Source of the DNA: JAVEDQ01 sp035468175
Lineage (GTDB): Bacteria; Actinomycetota; Actinomycetes; Frankiales; Frankiaceae
Assembly (NCBI GenBank): GCA_035468175.1
Contig: DATITC010000016.1
Span: forward strand, 1-64,000
Length of the DNA: 64,000 bases
Direction: 5' to 3'
Shown here: positions 16,280-25,251 of the stretch, in pieces
Layout: each line of letters begins with the position of its first letter
How positions within the stretch are numbered: the stretch's first letter is position 1
The notes under the pieces: model-generated
Database searches by the model: none
What the model was told of the DNA's origin: nothing
Seen by the model: only the letters and a program-made list of their open reading frames with translations
Made by a program: the position numbers and the translations under genes

Positions 16280-16897
16280 ATGAGTTTCTACCGCGAGCAG
16301 GTCTTGCCCCGCTTGGTCGACCGGGCCTGCGGGGCACGGGGCATGCGTCGCTGGCGGGTCGACGTGAACGCCGGTCTGACCGGACGGGTGGTCGAGATCG
16401 GCTTCGGGTCGGGGTTGAACGTCGAGCACTATCCGCCTGAGGTCCAGGAGGTGCTGGCCATCGAGCCCGCGGCCCTCGCCCGCCGGCTGGCCACGAAGCG
16501 AGTCGACCGGTCCGCGGTGCCCGTCACCCATGTCGGCTTGGATGGGCAGCGCATCCCGCTGGCGGACGGCAGCTGCGACAGCGCACTCTCGACCTTCACG
16601 TTGTGCACCATTCCCGATGTGCGGCAAGCGTTGGTCGAGGTGCGCCGGGTGCTGCGCCCGGGTGCCCGCCTGCACTTCCTGGAGCACGGCCTCGCGCCCG
16701 ATCCGGCGGTGGCCGCCTGGCAACGCCGGATCGAACCGTGGCAGCGACGGCTGGCCGACGGGTGTCATCTCACCCGCGACCCGGTCGAACTCGTGCGCCA
16801 GGCCGGCTTCACCGTCGAGTGGACCGACCAGCGATACGCCAAGGGACCGAAGCCGTGGAGCTGGTTCACCGCCGGTGTCGCGAGCAAGCCGACCTAA
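16280..16897 (+). CDS. class I SAM-dependent methyltransferase
   Basis: A 205-residue methyltransferase of the UbiE/PmtA-like group. Motif I is VVEIGFGSGLNVEHY, the acidic loop IEPAALARR, and motifs II-III read STFTLCTIPDV and EVRRVLRPGARLHFLEHG. ATG at 16280 has GAGGAA upstream; ATG at 16262 is an alternative. The family includes phospholipid and small-molecule methyltransferases; the substrate is not known. It sits behind the CsoR-like palindrome, so metal- or sulfur-responsive expression is possible. Confidence 0.82.
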   Translation: MSFYREQVLPRLVDRACGARGMRRWRVDVNAGLTGRVVEIGFGSGLNVEHYPPEVQEVLAIEPAALARRLATKRVDRSAVPVTHVGLDGQRIPLADGSCDSALSTFTLCTIPDVRQALVEVRRVLRPGARLHFLEHGLAPDPAVAAWQRRIEPWQRRLADGCHLTRDPVELVRQAGFTVEWTDQRYAKGPKPWSWFTAGVASKPT

Positions 16898-16940
16898 CTG
16901 GGTTGCGCCCACAAGGGACAAGGGCTGGCTATGACGGCTG

Positions 16941-16992
16941 CCCTGACCGCTGGCCCTGACCGCTGGCTCTGACAGCTGGCTCTGACAGCTGG
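16941..16992. repeat. four tandem 13-base repeats upstream of ppx
   Basis: Four adjacent copies of a 13-base unit: CCCTGACCGCTGG twice, then CTCTGACAGCTGG twice, with degenerate half-units on each side. They end 25 bases before the -10 element of ppx at 17017, so they could affect that promoter or simply be replication slippage. Confidence 0.9.
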
Positions 16993-17029
16993 TCCCGACC
17001 CAATGGTCTGGCCGGATACCCTGCCGATC

Positions 17030-17962
17030 ATGCGGTTGGGCGTCCTGGACGTGGGATCGAACACGATCCACCTCCTCGTCGTCGACGCCCACCCCGGCGC
17101 GGCCCCGCTGCCGGCGGCCAGCATCAAGACGCCCCTCCGGCTGTCTCAGCTGCTCTCCAACGACGGTTCGCTAGGCCCCGAAGGCGCCCGCAAGCTGTGC
17201 GACACGCTGGTCGACGCCCGCCGCGAAGCCGAGAAGCTCGGTGCGGAGGACCTGCTGGCCTTCGCGACGTCGGCCGTGCGGGACGCCACCAACGCGGGCG
17301 AGGTCCTCGCCGACGTCCGTCGCCGGAGTGGCGTCGACCTGCAGGTGCTGCCCGGCGACGACGAGGCGCGACTGACCTTCCTCGCCGTCCGTCGCTGGTT
17401 CGGCTGGAGCGCCGGTCGGCTGCTGGCCCTCGACATCGGCGGGGGATCGCTCGAGGTCGCCTGCGGCCAGGACGAGGATCCGGACGTCGCGGCCAGCCTT
17501 CCGCTCGGTGCCTCCCGCCTCACCCGGGACTGGCTCCCCGGGGACCCACCCAAGCGCTCCGCCGTCGCGGGGCTCCGTAAGTACGTGAAGGCGCAGGTCG
17601 CCGGGCTGGTGCCGCGCCTGTACGAGCTCGGCGAGCCGGACCGCGTGGTCGCGACGAGCAAGACCTTCCGCTCGCTGGCCCGCATCGCCGGTGCCGCCCC
17701 GTACAGCAAGGGGCCCTACGTGCGCCGCGTGCTCACCGCCGCAGACGCCGAGGACCTGGTGGGCAGGCTCGCGAAGATGCCCAGCACGCAGCGGACATGT
17801 CTGCCGGGTGTCTCCGCCGACCGGGCCGACCAGCTGCTCGCCGGTGCCGTCGTCGCCGCCGAGGCCATGAACCTGCTCGGCGTCGGCGAACTCGACATCT
17901 GCCCGTGGGCGCTGCGGGAGGGCGTCATCCTCCGACGTCTGGACCACCTGCAGCCCGGCTAG
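17030..17962 (+). CDS. ppx: Ppx/GppA family exopolyphosphatase
   Basis: A 310-residue member of the Ppx/GppA phosphatase family (actin-like ATPase fold) that hydrolyses polyphosphate ends or pppGpp. Phosphate-binding loops are visible as LDVGSNTIHLLVVD near residue 6, AFATSAVRDATN, and LALDIGGGSLEVACG. It is the short form typical of actinobacteria. ATG at 17030 follows TACCCT (17017-17022) by seven bases, indicating a leaderless mRNA. Position matches Rv0496. Confidence 0.88.
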   Translation: MRLGVLDVGSNTIHLLVVDAHPGAAPLPAASIKTPLRLSQLLSNDGSLGPEGARKLCDTLVDARREAEKLGAEDLLAFATSAVRDATNAGEVLADVRRRSGVDLQVLPGDDEARLTFLAVRRWFGWSAGRLLALDIGGGSLEVACGQDEDPDVAASLPLGASRLTRDWLPGDPPKRSAVAGLRKYVKAQVAGLVPRLYELGEPDRVVATSKTFRSLARIAGAAPYSKGPYVRRVLTAADAEDLVGRLAKMPSTQRTCLPGVSADRADQLLAGAVVAAEAMNLLGVGELDICPWALREGVILRRLDHLQPG

Positions 17963-18006
17963 TCCGAGTCACCTATGCCGGTGCGGGTCGCGGATAATCT
18001 GTGCGA

Positions 18007-19011
18007 GTGGCCGGGGAGCAGCAGGTGCCCTCGACCGACGATCCCGTCGTCGGCGAGTCGGGCACACCTGTGGCCGGGCCGCCCGCCGGCGGCGCTGCTG
18101 CGGCCGCTTCCGACGCTGCCGTGGTTGCTGCGGACGCCGGCCCGCCCGCGTCGACTCAGCCGCGGACGGTGCCCGAGGACGGGCTGATCGCCCGGGTTCC
18201 GTCGGCGAAGATCGCGCTGTCGACCGCATCGACCTATCCCGAGTCGACCGCCAGCGCCTTCGAAATCGCCGCGCGGCTCGGCTACGACGGCGTTGAGGTC
18301 ATGGTCTGGACCGATCCGGTCAGCCAGGACATCGAGGCGCTCCGTCGGCTGTCGGACTATCACGGCGTCCCGGTTCTCGCCATCCACGCGCCCTGCCTGA
18401 TCATCACCCAGCGGGTGTGGGGCACCGAGCCGTGGGTCAAGCTGGTCCGGGCCCAGGAGGCGGCAGAGCGACTCGGCGCCCAGACCGTCGTCGTGCACCC
18501 GCCCTTCCGCTGGCAGCGGGACTACGCCCGGGACTTCATCGCCGGCATCGAGAAGATGGGCGACGAGTCGCCGATCCGCTTCGCGGTGGAGAACATGTTC
18601 CCGCTGCGCGCGCGGGGCCGGGCGGTTGTGCCCTACGCTCCGGACTGGTCTCCGGTCGACCAGGACTACCGGCACGTCACCCTCGACCTCTCGCACACCG
18701 CCGTCTCGCAGTCCGACGCCCTGGCCATGGCCGACTCGCTCGCCGACCGCCTGGTACACCTGCACATCGCCGACGGGATGGGCTCGGCCCGTGACGAGCA
18801 CCTCATCCCGGGCCGGGGGACCCAGCCGTGCGCCGAACTGCTCGAACGTCTGGCCGAGCGCGGCTACGAGGGCCTGGTCGTCGTCGAGGTGAACACGCGT
18901 AAGGCCGAGAGCCGCGCCGACCGGGAAGCTGACCTGGCCGAGGCGCTCGCCTTCACGCGGCTGAACCTGGCCGCCCCCGCGGCCGTCGCCGATCTCCGTC
19001 GCCGCGGCTGA
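18007..19011 (+). CDS. sugar phosphate isomerase/epimerase family protein (AP endonuclease 2 fold)
   Basis: A 334-residue TIM-barrel of the xylose-isomerase-like/AP endonuclease family 2 superfamily. After a 50-residue Ala/Pro-rich, probably disordered N-terminus, the barrel begins at IALSTASTYPESTASAF. Metal ligands are suggested in VVHPPFRWQ, VENMFP, DLSHTAVS and HLHIADG. GTG at 18007 is chosen over GTG at 18001 because TAATCT (17995-18000) then leaves the six-base spacing of leaderless starts. Position matches Rv0498. The substrate is unknown. Confidence 0.8.
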   Translation: MAGEQQVPSTDDPVVGESGTPVAGPPAGGAAAAASDAAVVAADAGPPASTQPRTVPEDGLIARVPSAKIALSTASTYPESTASAFEIAARLGYDGVEVMVWTDPVSQDIEALRRLSDYHGVPVLAIHAPCLIITQRVWGTEPWVKLVRAQEAAERLGAQTVVVHPPFRWQRDYARDFIAGIEKMGDESPIRFAVENMFPLRARGRAVVPYAPDWSPVDQDYRHVTLDLSHTAVSQSDALAMADSLADRLVHLHIADGMGSARDEHLIPGRGTQPCAELLERLAERGYEGLVVVEVNTRKAESRADREADLAEALAFTRLNLAAPAAVADLRRRG

Positions 19012-19074
19012 CGCTAGCCTCGACGGGGATGTCCCGCCTCGGCGGGCGGACCCAGGATGAGCGGGAGGCCGACC

Positions 19075-19875
19075 GTGACGATCGCGATCCTCGGTGCAGG
19101 CAAGATCGGCGAGGCGCTGCTCGCCGGACTGCTCGCCAGCGGCACCACGCCGACCGACGTCGTGATCTGCGAGCGGGTGCCCGAGCGGGCCACCGAGATC
19201 GTCGAGCGCTACGGCGTCGAGCGCTCCGACGCACCGGCGGACGCGGTCGCTGACGCCGAGGTCATCGTCCTGGCCGTCAAGCCGGGCGACATCGCCTCTG
19301 TCACCGGACTCGCTGCCGACGGGCTACGCAGCGGTGCGATGGTGCTCTCGGTGGCCGCCGGCATCCCGGCCGCGAGCATCGAGGCGTTGCTGCCCGCAGG
19401 AACGCCCGTGGTGCGGGTGATGCCGAACACTCCGATGCTGGTGCGGCAGGCGATGTCCGCCATCGCGGCGGGCACCACCGCCGGCGTCGACCATCTGGAC
19501 CGGGCCGAGGCTCTGATGGCCACCGTCGGCCGGGTCGTCCGGGTGCCCGAGGCGCAGATCGATCTGGTGACCGCGGTGTCCGGCAGCGGCCCGGCCTACC
19601 TCTACCTCGTCGTCGAGTCGATGATCGACGCGGGCGTGCTGCTCGGGCTGCCGCGTCCCCTGGCCACCGAGCTCGCGGTGCAGACCGCCGTGGGCGCCTC
19701 GACCATGCTGCGCGAGACCGGGGAGCATCCGGCGCTGCTGCGGGAAGCGGTCACCTCGCCCGGCGGGACGACGGCGGCGGCGCTGCGCGAGCTCGAGGAC
19801 GGGGGCCTCCGCGCCGCCTTCTACGACGCGCTGGAGGCCTGCCGGGACCGGGCCCGTGACCTGGCTCGTGGCTGA
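19075..19875 (+). CDS. proC: pyrroline-5-carboxylate reductase
   Basis: A 266-residue enzyme that reduces pyrroline-5-carboxylate to proline with NAD(P)H. The dinucleotide motif ILGAGKIGEALLAGL is at the N-terminus, VMPNTPMLV is the substrate-side motif, and the C-terminal dimerisation region contains SGSGPAYLYLVVE and TSPGGTTAAALRELE. GTG at 19075 has GGGAGG close upstream; ATG at 19057, six codons earlier, is possible. Position matches Rv0500. Confidence 0.93.
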   Translation: MTIAILGAGKIGEALLAGLLASGTTPTDVVICERVPERATEIVERYGVERSDAPADAVADAEVIVLAVKPGDIASVTGLAADGLRSGAMVLSVAAGIPAASIEALLPAGTPVVRVMPNTPMLVRQAMSAIAAGTTAGVDHLDRAEALMATVGRVVRVPEAQIDLVTAVSGSGPAYLYLVVESMIDAGVLLGLPRPLATELAVQTAVGASTMLRETGEHPALLREAVTSPGGTTAAALRELEDGGLRAAFYDALEACRDRARDLARG

Positions 19876-19899
19876 GCTCGCGCGCCGGACAGGAGAGAC

Positions 19900-21075
19900 A
19901 TGAGCGACAGCACGCTGGTCATCTGGGACGAGATCCTGACCGCCTACGACCACGGCCCCGGCCATCCGCTGCGTCCGGTCCGGCTCGACCTGACGGTCGC
20001 CCTCGCGCGTTCACTCGGCGTGCTGCAACGCCCAGGCGTGACCATCGCCCCGCCCGAGTCCGCCGCCGACGACGTGCTCGAACTCGTGCACGACCCCGAC
20101 TACGTCGCCTTCGTGAAGACGGCGCCCGACGAGCTCATGAGCCGGCTGGCGTCGCGCTACGGCTTCGGAAACGGCGACAACCCGGTCTTCACCCGGATGC
20201 ACGAGACCTCCGCCCTGGTGACCGGGGCCAGCGTGCAGGCCGCCGCGGCGGTCTGGCAGGGGCGCACGCAGCACGCGGTCAACCTCTCCGGCGGACTCCA
20301 CCACGCGATGCGGGCCCGGGCGAGCGGGTTCTGCGTCTACGACGATCCGGCGGTCGCCATTGCATGGCTGCTGGCCGCCGGTGCGCAGCGGGTCGCCTAC
20401 GTCGACGTCGACGTCCATCACGGCGACGGCGTGCAGTCGGCGTTCTACGGCGATCCGCGCGTGCTCACCGTCAGCCTGCACGAGAGCGGACGCACCCTGT
20501 TCCCCGGCACCGGGTGGGCGGACGAGATCGGCACCGGCGAGGGAACCGGCTACGCGGCGAACGTGGCCCTGCCCGCCGGCACCGACGACGGCCGCTGGCT
20601 GCGCGCCTACGACGCGGTGGTCCCCCACCTGCTCCGGGCCTACCGGCCGCAGGTCATCGTGAGTCAGCTCGGCTGCGACACGCACCGCCTCGACCCGCTG
20701 GCCCATCTGACCTGCACCGTGAACGGCCAGCGCGCCGCCTACGCGCGGATGCACAAGCTCGCCCACGAGCTCTGCGAGGGCCGGTGGGTCGTCCTGGGCG
20801 GCGGCGGCTACGACCCGCTCACCGTCGTCCCGCGGGCGTGGACGCACGCGCTTGCCGAGGTCACCGGGGACCAGGTGGACGGCCTGGTGCCGGAGGAGTG
20901 GCGCGACTACGCCTCCCACCGCCTCGGCGGCTCGCCGCCCGAACTGCTGCACGACGGCCCGAACGGCGCCGCGCCGGCGGCCCGCCCATGGTCGGGCCCG
21001 GACGGCGGCGGTCTCGACCGGGCGATCCAGGCGACCCGGGACGCCGTGTTCTCGTTCCACGGGCTGGTGGCGTGA
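19900..21075 (+). CDS. acuC: AcuC-like class I deacetylase
   Basis: A 391-residue member of the arginase/histone deacetylase superfamily, resembling AcuC, which in Bacillus deacetylates acetyl-CoA synthetase. Zinc and catalytic motifs are visible as NLSGGLHHAM (His pair), YVDVDVHHGDGVQSAFY and SQLGCDTHRLDPLAHL. ATG at 19900 has AGGAGAG upstream. It is followed by a 54-codon ORF overlapping its stop (GTGA). Acetyl-CoA synthetase is not in the window, so the target is unproved. Confidence 0.9.
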   Translation: MSDSTLVIWDEILTAYDHGPGHPLRPVRLDLTVALARSLGVLQRPGVTIAPPESAADDVLELVHDPDYVAFVKTAPDELMSRLASRYGFGNGDNPVFTRMHETSALVTGASVQAAAAVWQGRTQHAVNLSGGLHHAMRARASGFCVYDDPAVAIAWLLAAGAQRVAYVDVDVHHGDGVQSAFYGDPRVLTVSLHESGRTLFPGTGWADEIGTGEGTGYAANVALPAGTDDGRWLRAYDAVVPHLLRAYRPQVIVSQLGCDTHRLDPLAHLTCTVNGQRAAYARMHKLAHELCEGRWVVLGGGGYDPLTVVPRAWTHALAEVTGDQVDGLVPEEWRDYASHRLGGSPPELLHDGPNGAAPAARPWSGPDGGGLDRAIQATRDAVFSFHGLVA

Positions 21076-21236
21076 CCGACCGCGCGGCGCTGATGGCGAA
21101 GCGGGTCGGCATCAGTCCCGACCTCGATCACCAGCACGGGCAGGACACCATCGATGTCGCGGTCGGGCTGGACGACAACGTCTTGCCGCACCACTACGCG
21201 CCAGTTTCTGCCTTCCTGCGGTCCGGCTGGGCGTAG
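21072..21236 (+). CDS. 54-residue ORF coupled to acuC
   Basis: GTG at 21072 overlaps the acuC stop (GTGA) and opens a 54-residue frame beginning VTDRAALMAKRVGISPDLD and ending in SAFLRSGWA. The composition is acidic-polar and the third codon positions are GC-rich, so it may be a real coupled gene. It shows no known domain. In M. tuberculosis a small HTH gene occupies this place between proC and bS22, but the present product does not look like an HTH. Confidence 0.5.
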   Translation: MTDRAALMAKRVGISPDLDHQHGQDTIDVAVGLDDNVLPHHYAPVSAFLRSGWA

Positions 21237-21324
21237 GTGGAACCTTCGCAGCCTGCGCTGACGAGCGCCGGTGCCGCGACCGATAGGCTGGGGCCTTCCG
21301 ACTTTTCGTATGTGAGGACTCTTC

Positions 21325-21423
21325 GTGGGCTCAGTCATCAAGAAGCGCCGCAAGCGCATGGCGAAGAAGAAGCACCGCAAGCTGCTGAAGCGCACCCGGG
21401 TGCAGCGCCGCAACAAGAAGTAG
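21325..21423 (+). CDS. small ribosomal subunit protein bS22 (AURKAIP1/COX24 domain)
   Basis: A 32-residue, extremely basic protein: GSVIKKRRKRMAKKKHRKLL followed by KRTRVQRRNKK. This is the actinobacterial AURKAIP1/COX24-domain protein identified in mycobacterial ribosome structures as bS22, bound to the small subunit. GTG at 21325 has GAGG eight bases upstream, and a -10-like TAGGCT occurs about 35 bases before it. It lies between proC/acuC and an epimerase gene, as Rv0500B does in M. tuberculosis. Confidence 0.95.
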   Translation: MGSVIKKRRKRMAKKKHRKLLKRTRVQRRNKK

Positions 21424-21608
21424 CCGAGAACGAGCAGTACGTACTACGTCCGCCGACCGGCGCGGTCGGAACCCCCGAGAGGGTGGAGCGCGCGGGTCGG
21501 CGATCGTAGAGTAGTTTCACCTGTTCGGCGGGCAGGACCGTCGCCGTCGGGCTCGAGCCCGGGCCCGAAGGTTTCGCAGCACGAACGTCAGCCATACCAG
21601 GGGTCGCC

Positions 21609-22706
21609 ATGCAACCGCGCCGCGTGCTCATCACCGGTGTTTCGCGGTATATAGGCGGCCGCTTGGCTACCGCGTTGTCCGCGGACCCCGAGATCGAGGC
21701 GGTCGTCGGCGTCGACACGATCGCGCCGAAGGGTGACCTCGGTCGGACGCAGTTCGTCCGGGCCGATATCCGCAACCCGATGATCGCCAAGGTGATCAAC
21801 ACCGCGGGCATCGACACGATCGCGCACATGAACCTCATCGCCACCCCGCTGGGGGCGGGCGGTCGCACGGCGATGAAGGAGATCAACGTCATCGGCACGA
21901 TGCAGCTGCTCGCCGCCTGCCAGAAGGCGCCGAGTGTGCGCAAGCTAGTGCTGAAGTCCACGACCGCGATCTACGGCTCATCCTCGAGTGACCCGGCGTT
22001 GTTCACCGAGGACTGCGAGCCGCGTGAGATCAGCCGGGGCGGTTACGCCAAGGACGCCGTCGAGGTCGAGAGCTACGTGCGCGGCTTCGTACGGCGGCGT
22101 CCGGACGTCGCGCTGACCGTGCTGCGCTTCACCAACTTCATCGGTCCGCAGACCGACAGCCCGCTGACGCGTTACCTGTCGCTCCCGGCAGTGCCGACCG
22201 TGCTCGGGCACGACCCTCGCATCCAGCTCTGTCACGAGAGCGACGCGCTCGAGATCCTGCGGCGGGCGACCCTGCAGGACCATCCGGGGACGTTCAACGC
22301 CGGGGGTGACGGCCTGCTGCTGCTGTCGCAGGCGGTGCGCCGGATCGGCCGACCGCCGGTGCCGGTGCCCCCCGGGGCCGTCAGCCTGGTGGGCAACCTC
22401 TTCCGACGGGCCGGGTTGGTCGACTTCTCGCCCGAGCAGATGCGGTTCCTCGAGTACGGCCGGGTGGCCGACTTCCACCGGCTGCACGAGGTGTTCGGCT
22501 ATCAGCCGCGCTACTCGACGTCGGCGGCGTTCGACGAATGGGTCGCGACGGCTGGGCTGCGCAAGTTGCTGAAGCCGGAGCAGGTGCAGGCCGTGGAGCG
22601 CGGCGTGCTGAACCTGGTCGCCCGGGGGCAGGCGATCGTAGGCCGGGACCCCCGTCGCGTGCCGTATCCGGTTCCGGTCACGACGGGAAGGGTCCTCAGT
22701 GCCTGA
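21609..22706 (+). CDS. NAD-dependent epimerase/dehydratase family protein (GalE-like)
   Basis: A 365-residue extended SDR. The Rossmann motif is VLITGVSRYIGGRLA (GxxxxIG, so the central Gly positions are partly replaced). The expected Tyr-x3-Lys region reads YAKDAVEVE, with Lys directly after Tyr-Ala, which is atypical for an active epimerase. The C-terminal half follows the GalE-like pattern. ATG at 21609 starts 186 bases after bS22. The stop overlaps the start of the acyltransferase gene (22699), so the two form an operon. Position matches Rv0501 (galE2). The substrate is unknown. Confidence 0.82.
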   Translation: MQPRRVLITGVSRYIGGRLATALSADPEIEAVVGVDTIAPKGDLGRTQFVRADIRNPMIAKVINTAGIDTIAHMNLIATPLGAGGRTAMKEINVIGTMQLLAACQKAPSVRKLVLKSTTAIYGSSSSDPALFTEDCEPREISRGGYAKDAVEVESYVRGFVRRRPDVALTVLRFTNFIGPQTDSPLTRYLSLPAVPTVLGHDPRIQLCHESDALEILRRATLQDHPGTFNAGGDGLLLLSQAVRRIGRPPVPVPPGAVSLVGNLFRRAGLVDFSPEQMRFLEYGRVADFHRLHEVFGYQPRYSTSAAFDEWVATAGLRKLLKPEQVQAVERGVLNLVARGQAIVGRDPRRVPYPVPVTTGRVLSA

Positions 22707-23964
22707 AGCGCGTGTCATCCCCATGTCCAGCGGCGAGCCGACCCGCCGATCGACCGGCGACGCCACGCCGTCCGACGACGAGCCCCGCGGCACCATCGAC
22801 CTCACCGAACGCGCTGCCCGGCGTTCGATGGAGCGTGCCGCCGCGGCGCGCGACGACCCGCGCCCGGTTGACGACCCGGACCCGGTTGACGACCCGGACC
22901 CGGTTGACGCCGGGCCATCGGTTGACGCCGGGCCATCGGCTGAGGTGACGGCTCAGGACCCACCCTCGTCGCCGCCAGCTCGTACGGCCGACGCGCTGGA
23001 CCCGGACTGGGTTGAGGCGCTCGCCGCCTTGCAGGAGGCCGAGGCCGGGATCATCGGTGGCCGTGGTTCCGGGGGCGGTGAGGCGACCGGCGGGGACGTG
23101 CGGCATCTTAGCCCCGGGGAGATTCCCGACTGGGAACGCCGGCTCGCCGGTGCCCTCGCCTTCGTCCGCCGCCGGATCACCGGCGACTACGAGATCGACG
23201 AGTTCGGGTTCGACCCGGACCTCACCGAGCACGTGCTCGCGACCGCGCTCCGTCCCATCTATGAGAAGTGGTTCCGGGTCGAGACCCGCGGGATGGAGAA
23301 CCTGCCGGACGAGGGCAGCGCCCTGGTCGTGGCCAACCACTCGGGCACGATCCCGCTGGACGCGGCAATGACGACGCTGTCCATCTACGACCATCACCCG
23401 GCCCACCGGCACCTGCGGATGCTCGGCGCGGACCTGGTCTTCCAGGTGCCGTTCCTCGCCCCGCTGGCTCGGAAGGCCGGCAACACCCTCGCCTGCCAGC
23501 CGGACGCGGAGCGGTTGCTGTCCAGCGGCGAACTCGTCGGCGTCTGGCCGGAGGGCTTCAAGGGGATCGGCAAGCCCTACGCGGAGCGGTATAAGCTGCA
23601 GCGCTTCGGGCGGGGCGGTTTCGTCTCCTCCGCGCTGCGCACGGGCGCGCCGATCATCCCGTGCTCGATCGTGGGCGCCGAGGAGATCTATCCGATGATC
23701 GCCAACTTGAAGACGCTCGCGCGGGTCTTCGGACTGCCCTACCTTCCGGTGACCCCGACCTTCCCGCTGCTCGGTCCGCTGGGCCTGGTGCCATTGCCGT
23801 CCAAGTGGATCATCGAGTTCGGGGAGCCGGTGGAGACGGCGTCCTACGGCTCCGCCGCCGCCGACGACCCGATGACCGTGTTCAACCTGACGGACCAGGT
23901 CAGGGAGACGATTCAGGGCACCCTCTACAAGCTGCTCATGCAGCGGCGGTCCGTCTTCTTCTGA
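22699..23964 (+). CDS. lysophospholipid acyltransferase (PlsC-like) family protein
   Basis: A 421-residue acyltransferase. After a 145-residue disordered N-terminus, the domain has the catalytic motif NHSGTIPLD (NHx4D, about residues 213-219) and a VWPEGFKGIGKPY substrate motif. The N-terminus contains four in-frame 18-base tandem repeats (22867-22938) encoding VDDPDP and VDAGPS units. GTG at 22699 overlaps the epimerase stop by eight bases. With the HAD phosphatase just beyond it on the opposite strand, the neighbourhood matches Rv0501-Rv0505c. A phosphatidate or lipid-remodelling role is likely; the acceptor is unknown. Confidence 0.85.
   Translation: MPEARVIPMSSGEPTRRSTGDATPSDDEPRGTIDLTERAARRSMERAAAARDDPRPVDDPDPVDDPDPVDAGPSVDAGPSAEVTAQDPPSSPPARTADALDPDWVEALAALQEAEAGIIGGRGSGGGEATGGDVRHLSPGEIPDWERRLAGALAFVRRRITGDYEIDEFGFDPDLTEHVLATALRPIYEKWFRVETRGMENLPDEGSALVVANHSGTIPLDAAMTTLSIYDHHPAHRHLRMLGADLVFQVPFLAPLARKAGNTLACQPDAERLLSSGELVGVWPEGFKGIGKPYAERYKLQRFGRGGFVSSALRTGAPIIPCSIVGAEEIYPMIANLKTLARVFGLPYLPVTPTFPLLGPLGLVPLPSKWIIEFGEPVETASYGSAAADDPMTVFNLTDQVRETIQGTLYKLLMQRRSVFF
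22867..22938 (+). repeat. four in-frame 18-base tandem repeats
   Basis: Two copies of GTTGACGACCCGGACCCG followed by two of GTTGACGCCGGGCCATCG, within the disordered N-terminus of the acyltransferase gene. The repeat keeps the reading frame and would vary in length without breaking the protein. Confidence 0.95.
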
Positions 23965-23985
23965 CGGCTCGCGGGCCTGCGGAGG

Positions 23986-25125
23986 TCAGCGCGAGATGAG
24001 CCGGCCGAGTCCGGATCGGTTCCGGCCCGGCAACACGGTCCGGCTGTTCGCGCCCGCCGCTCGGGCGGCGGAGACGACGGTCTCCCGCGACGCGACACCG
24101 GCTCGGCGCAGGTCCCCGAGGTCGGGACGGTTCTGGAACGAATGGCGGGCGGCCGAGGCGGCGCTCACTGCGGCGCCGGCGAGCGAACCGGCCACCGTGC
24201 CGACGCCTTCGCCGGCCGTCAGGAGCGCGTTGGCGAGCAACTCGGTTGGCGAGTGGCCCGCGTGCCGGCGGCGCAGGACGACTCCCGCGACGATGCCACC
24301 GCTCACCGCGCCGACCCCTGCCGCGGCGGGGAGGCCGACCTTGACCGCCTTCCGTGCGGTGCGGAAGTCGCGGATCTCCCAGCCTTTCTCCCGCGCCACC
24401 GCGCGGAGGTCGGGATCCGGATTGACGGCAAACGGGTGGCCGACCAACGAGAGCATCGGCAGGTCGTTCGTCGAGTCGCTGTAGGCGGAGCAGCGGGACA
24501 GGTCGAGCCCCTCCCGCTCGGCGAGGGCGCGGATCGCCTCCGCCTTCGCCGGACCGTGCAGTGGCTCGCCGACGAGCCGGCCGGTGTAGCGACCGTCCTC
24601 GACCTCGGCGACCGTGCCGAGGGCGCCGGTCAGGTTCAACCGGCGGGCGATCATCGAGGCGAGCTCGTAGGGCGTCGCCGTCACCAACCAGACGCGCCGG
24701 CCGTGATCGAGATGGTCCTGTGCCAGCGCCCGGGTGCCCTGCCAGATGCGGTCCGCCATCAGATCGTCGTAGATCTCCTCGCCGAGCCGGACGATCTCGG
24801 TGACCTCGCGCCCCGCGACGAAGGCGAGTGCAGCCTCGCGCGCGGTGACCATGTTCTCGTGGTTCTCGGTGCCGCCGATGCGAAAGACCAGCTGCTGGTG
24901 GGCGAATCGCAGCAGGTCGCGGGTGGTAAAGAAGTCCCGGGCGGCGAGGCCACGGGCGAAGTGGAAGATCGACGCGCCCATCATCATCGTGTTGTCCACG
25001 TCGAAGAACGCACCTGCGCCGGGGTCGGGCTCGACGACGGGGGGGTCGGCCACCTCGGCCGCGGCGGCGGACGCGGCACCCGCCAGTGCGGCGCTGTCGC
25101 CGCGCGACCGTCGCTTCAGTCCCAT
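23986..25125 (-). CDS. HAD-IB family phosphatase (SerB-like)
   Basis: A 379-residue HAD-superfamily phosphatase. Motif I is FFDVDNTMM (Asp42, Asp44), motif II lies near VTATPYELA, and motif IV is YSDSTNDLPML with conserved Asp residues. A hydrophobic Gly/Ala-rich segment follows the catalytic domain (AAAGVGAVSGGIVAGVVLRRR), so the protein may be membrane-tethered, and the C-terminal 70 residues are Ala/Arg-rich. ATG at 25125. It is convergent with the acyltransferase gene, with 21 bases between stops. It corresponds to SerB1/Rv0505c by position; the substrate may be a phospho-lipid or phospho-amino acid. Confidence 0.85.
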   Translation of the reverse strand: MGLKRRSRGDSAALAGAASAAAAEVADPPVVEPDPGAGAFFDVDNTMMMGASIFHFARGLAARDFFTTRDLLRFAHQQLVFRIGGTENHENMVTAREAALAFVAGREVTEIVRLGEEIYDDLMADRIWQGTRALAQDHLDHGRRVWLVTATPYELASMIARRLNLTGALGTVAEVEDGRYTGRLVGEPLHGPAKAEAIRALAEREGLDLSRCSAYSDSTNDLPMLSLVGHPFAVNPDPDLRAVAREKGWEIRDFRTARKAVKVGLPAAAGVGAVSGGIVAGVVLRRRHAGHSPTELLANALLTAGEGVGTVAGSLAGAAVSAASAARHSFQNRPDLGDLRRAGVASRETVVSAARAAGANSRTVLPGRNRSGLGRLISR

Positions 25126-25251
25126 CCGCCCGTCCCCCCGACACCGTCGTCGCGGTTCGCCGCTCCGATCAGCAGTTTACGGTCGGGTCGCGCTGGATCG
25201 GGGACCCGGACGGCGGGTTCCGCGCTCGGGCGTCGGCACTGCCAGCAGAGT

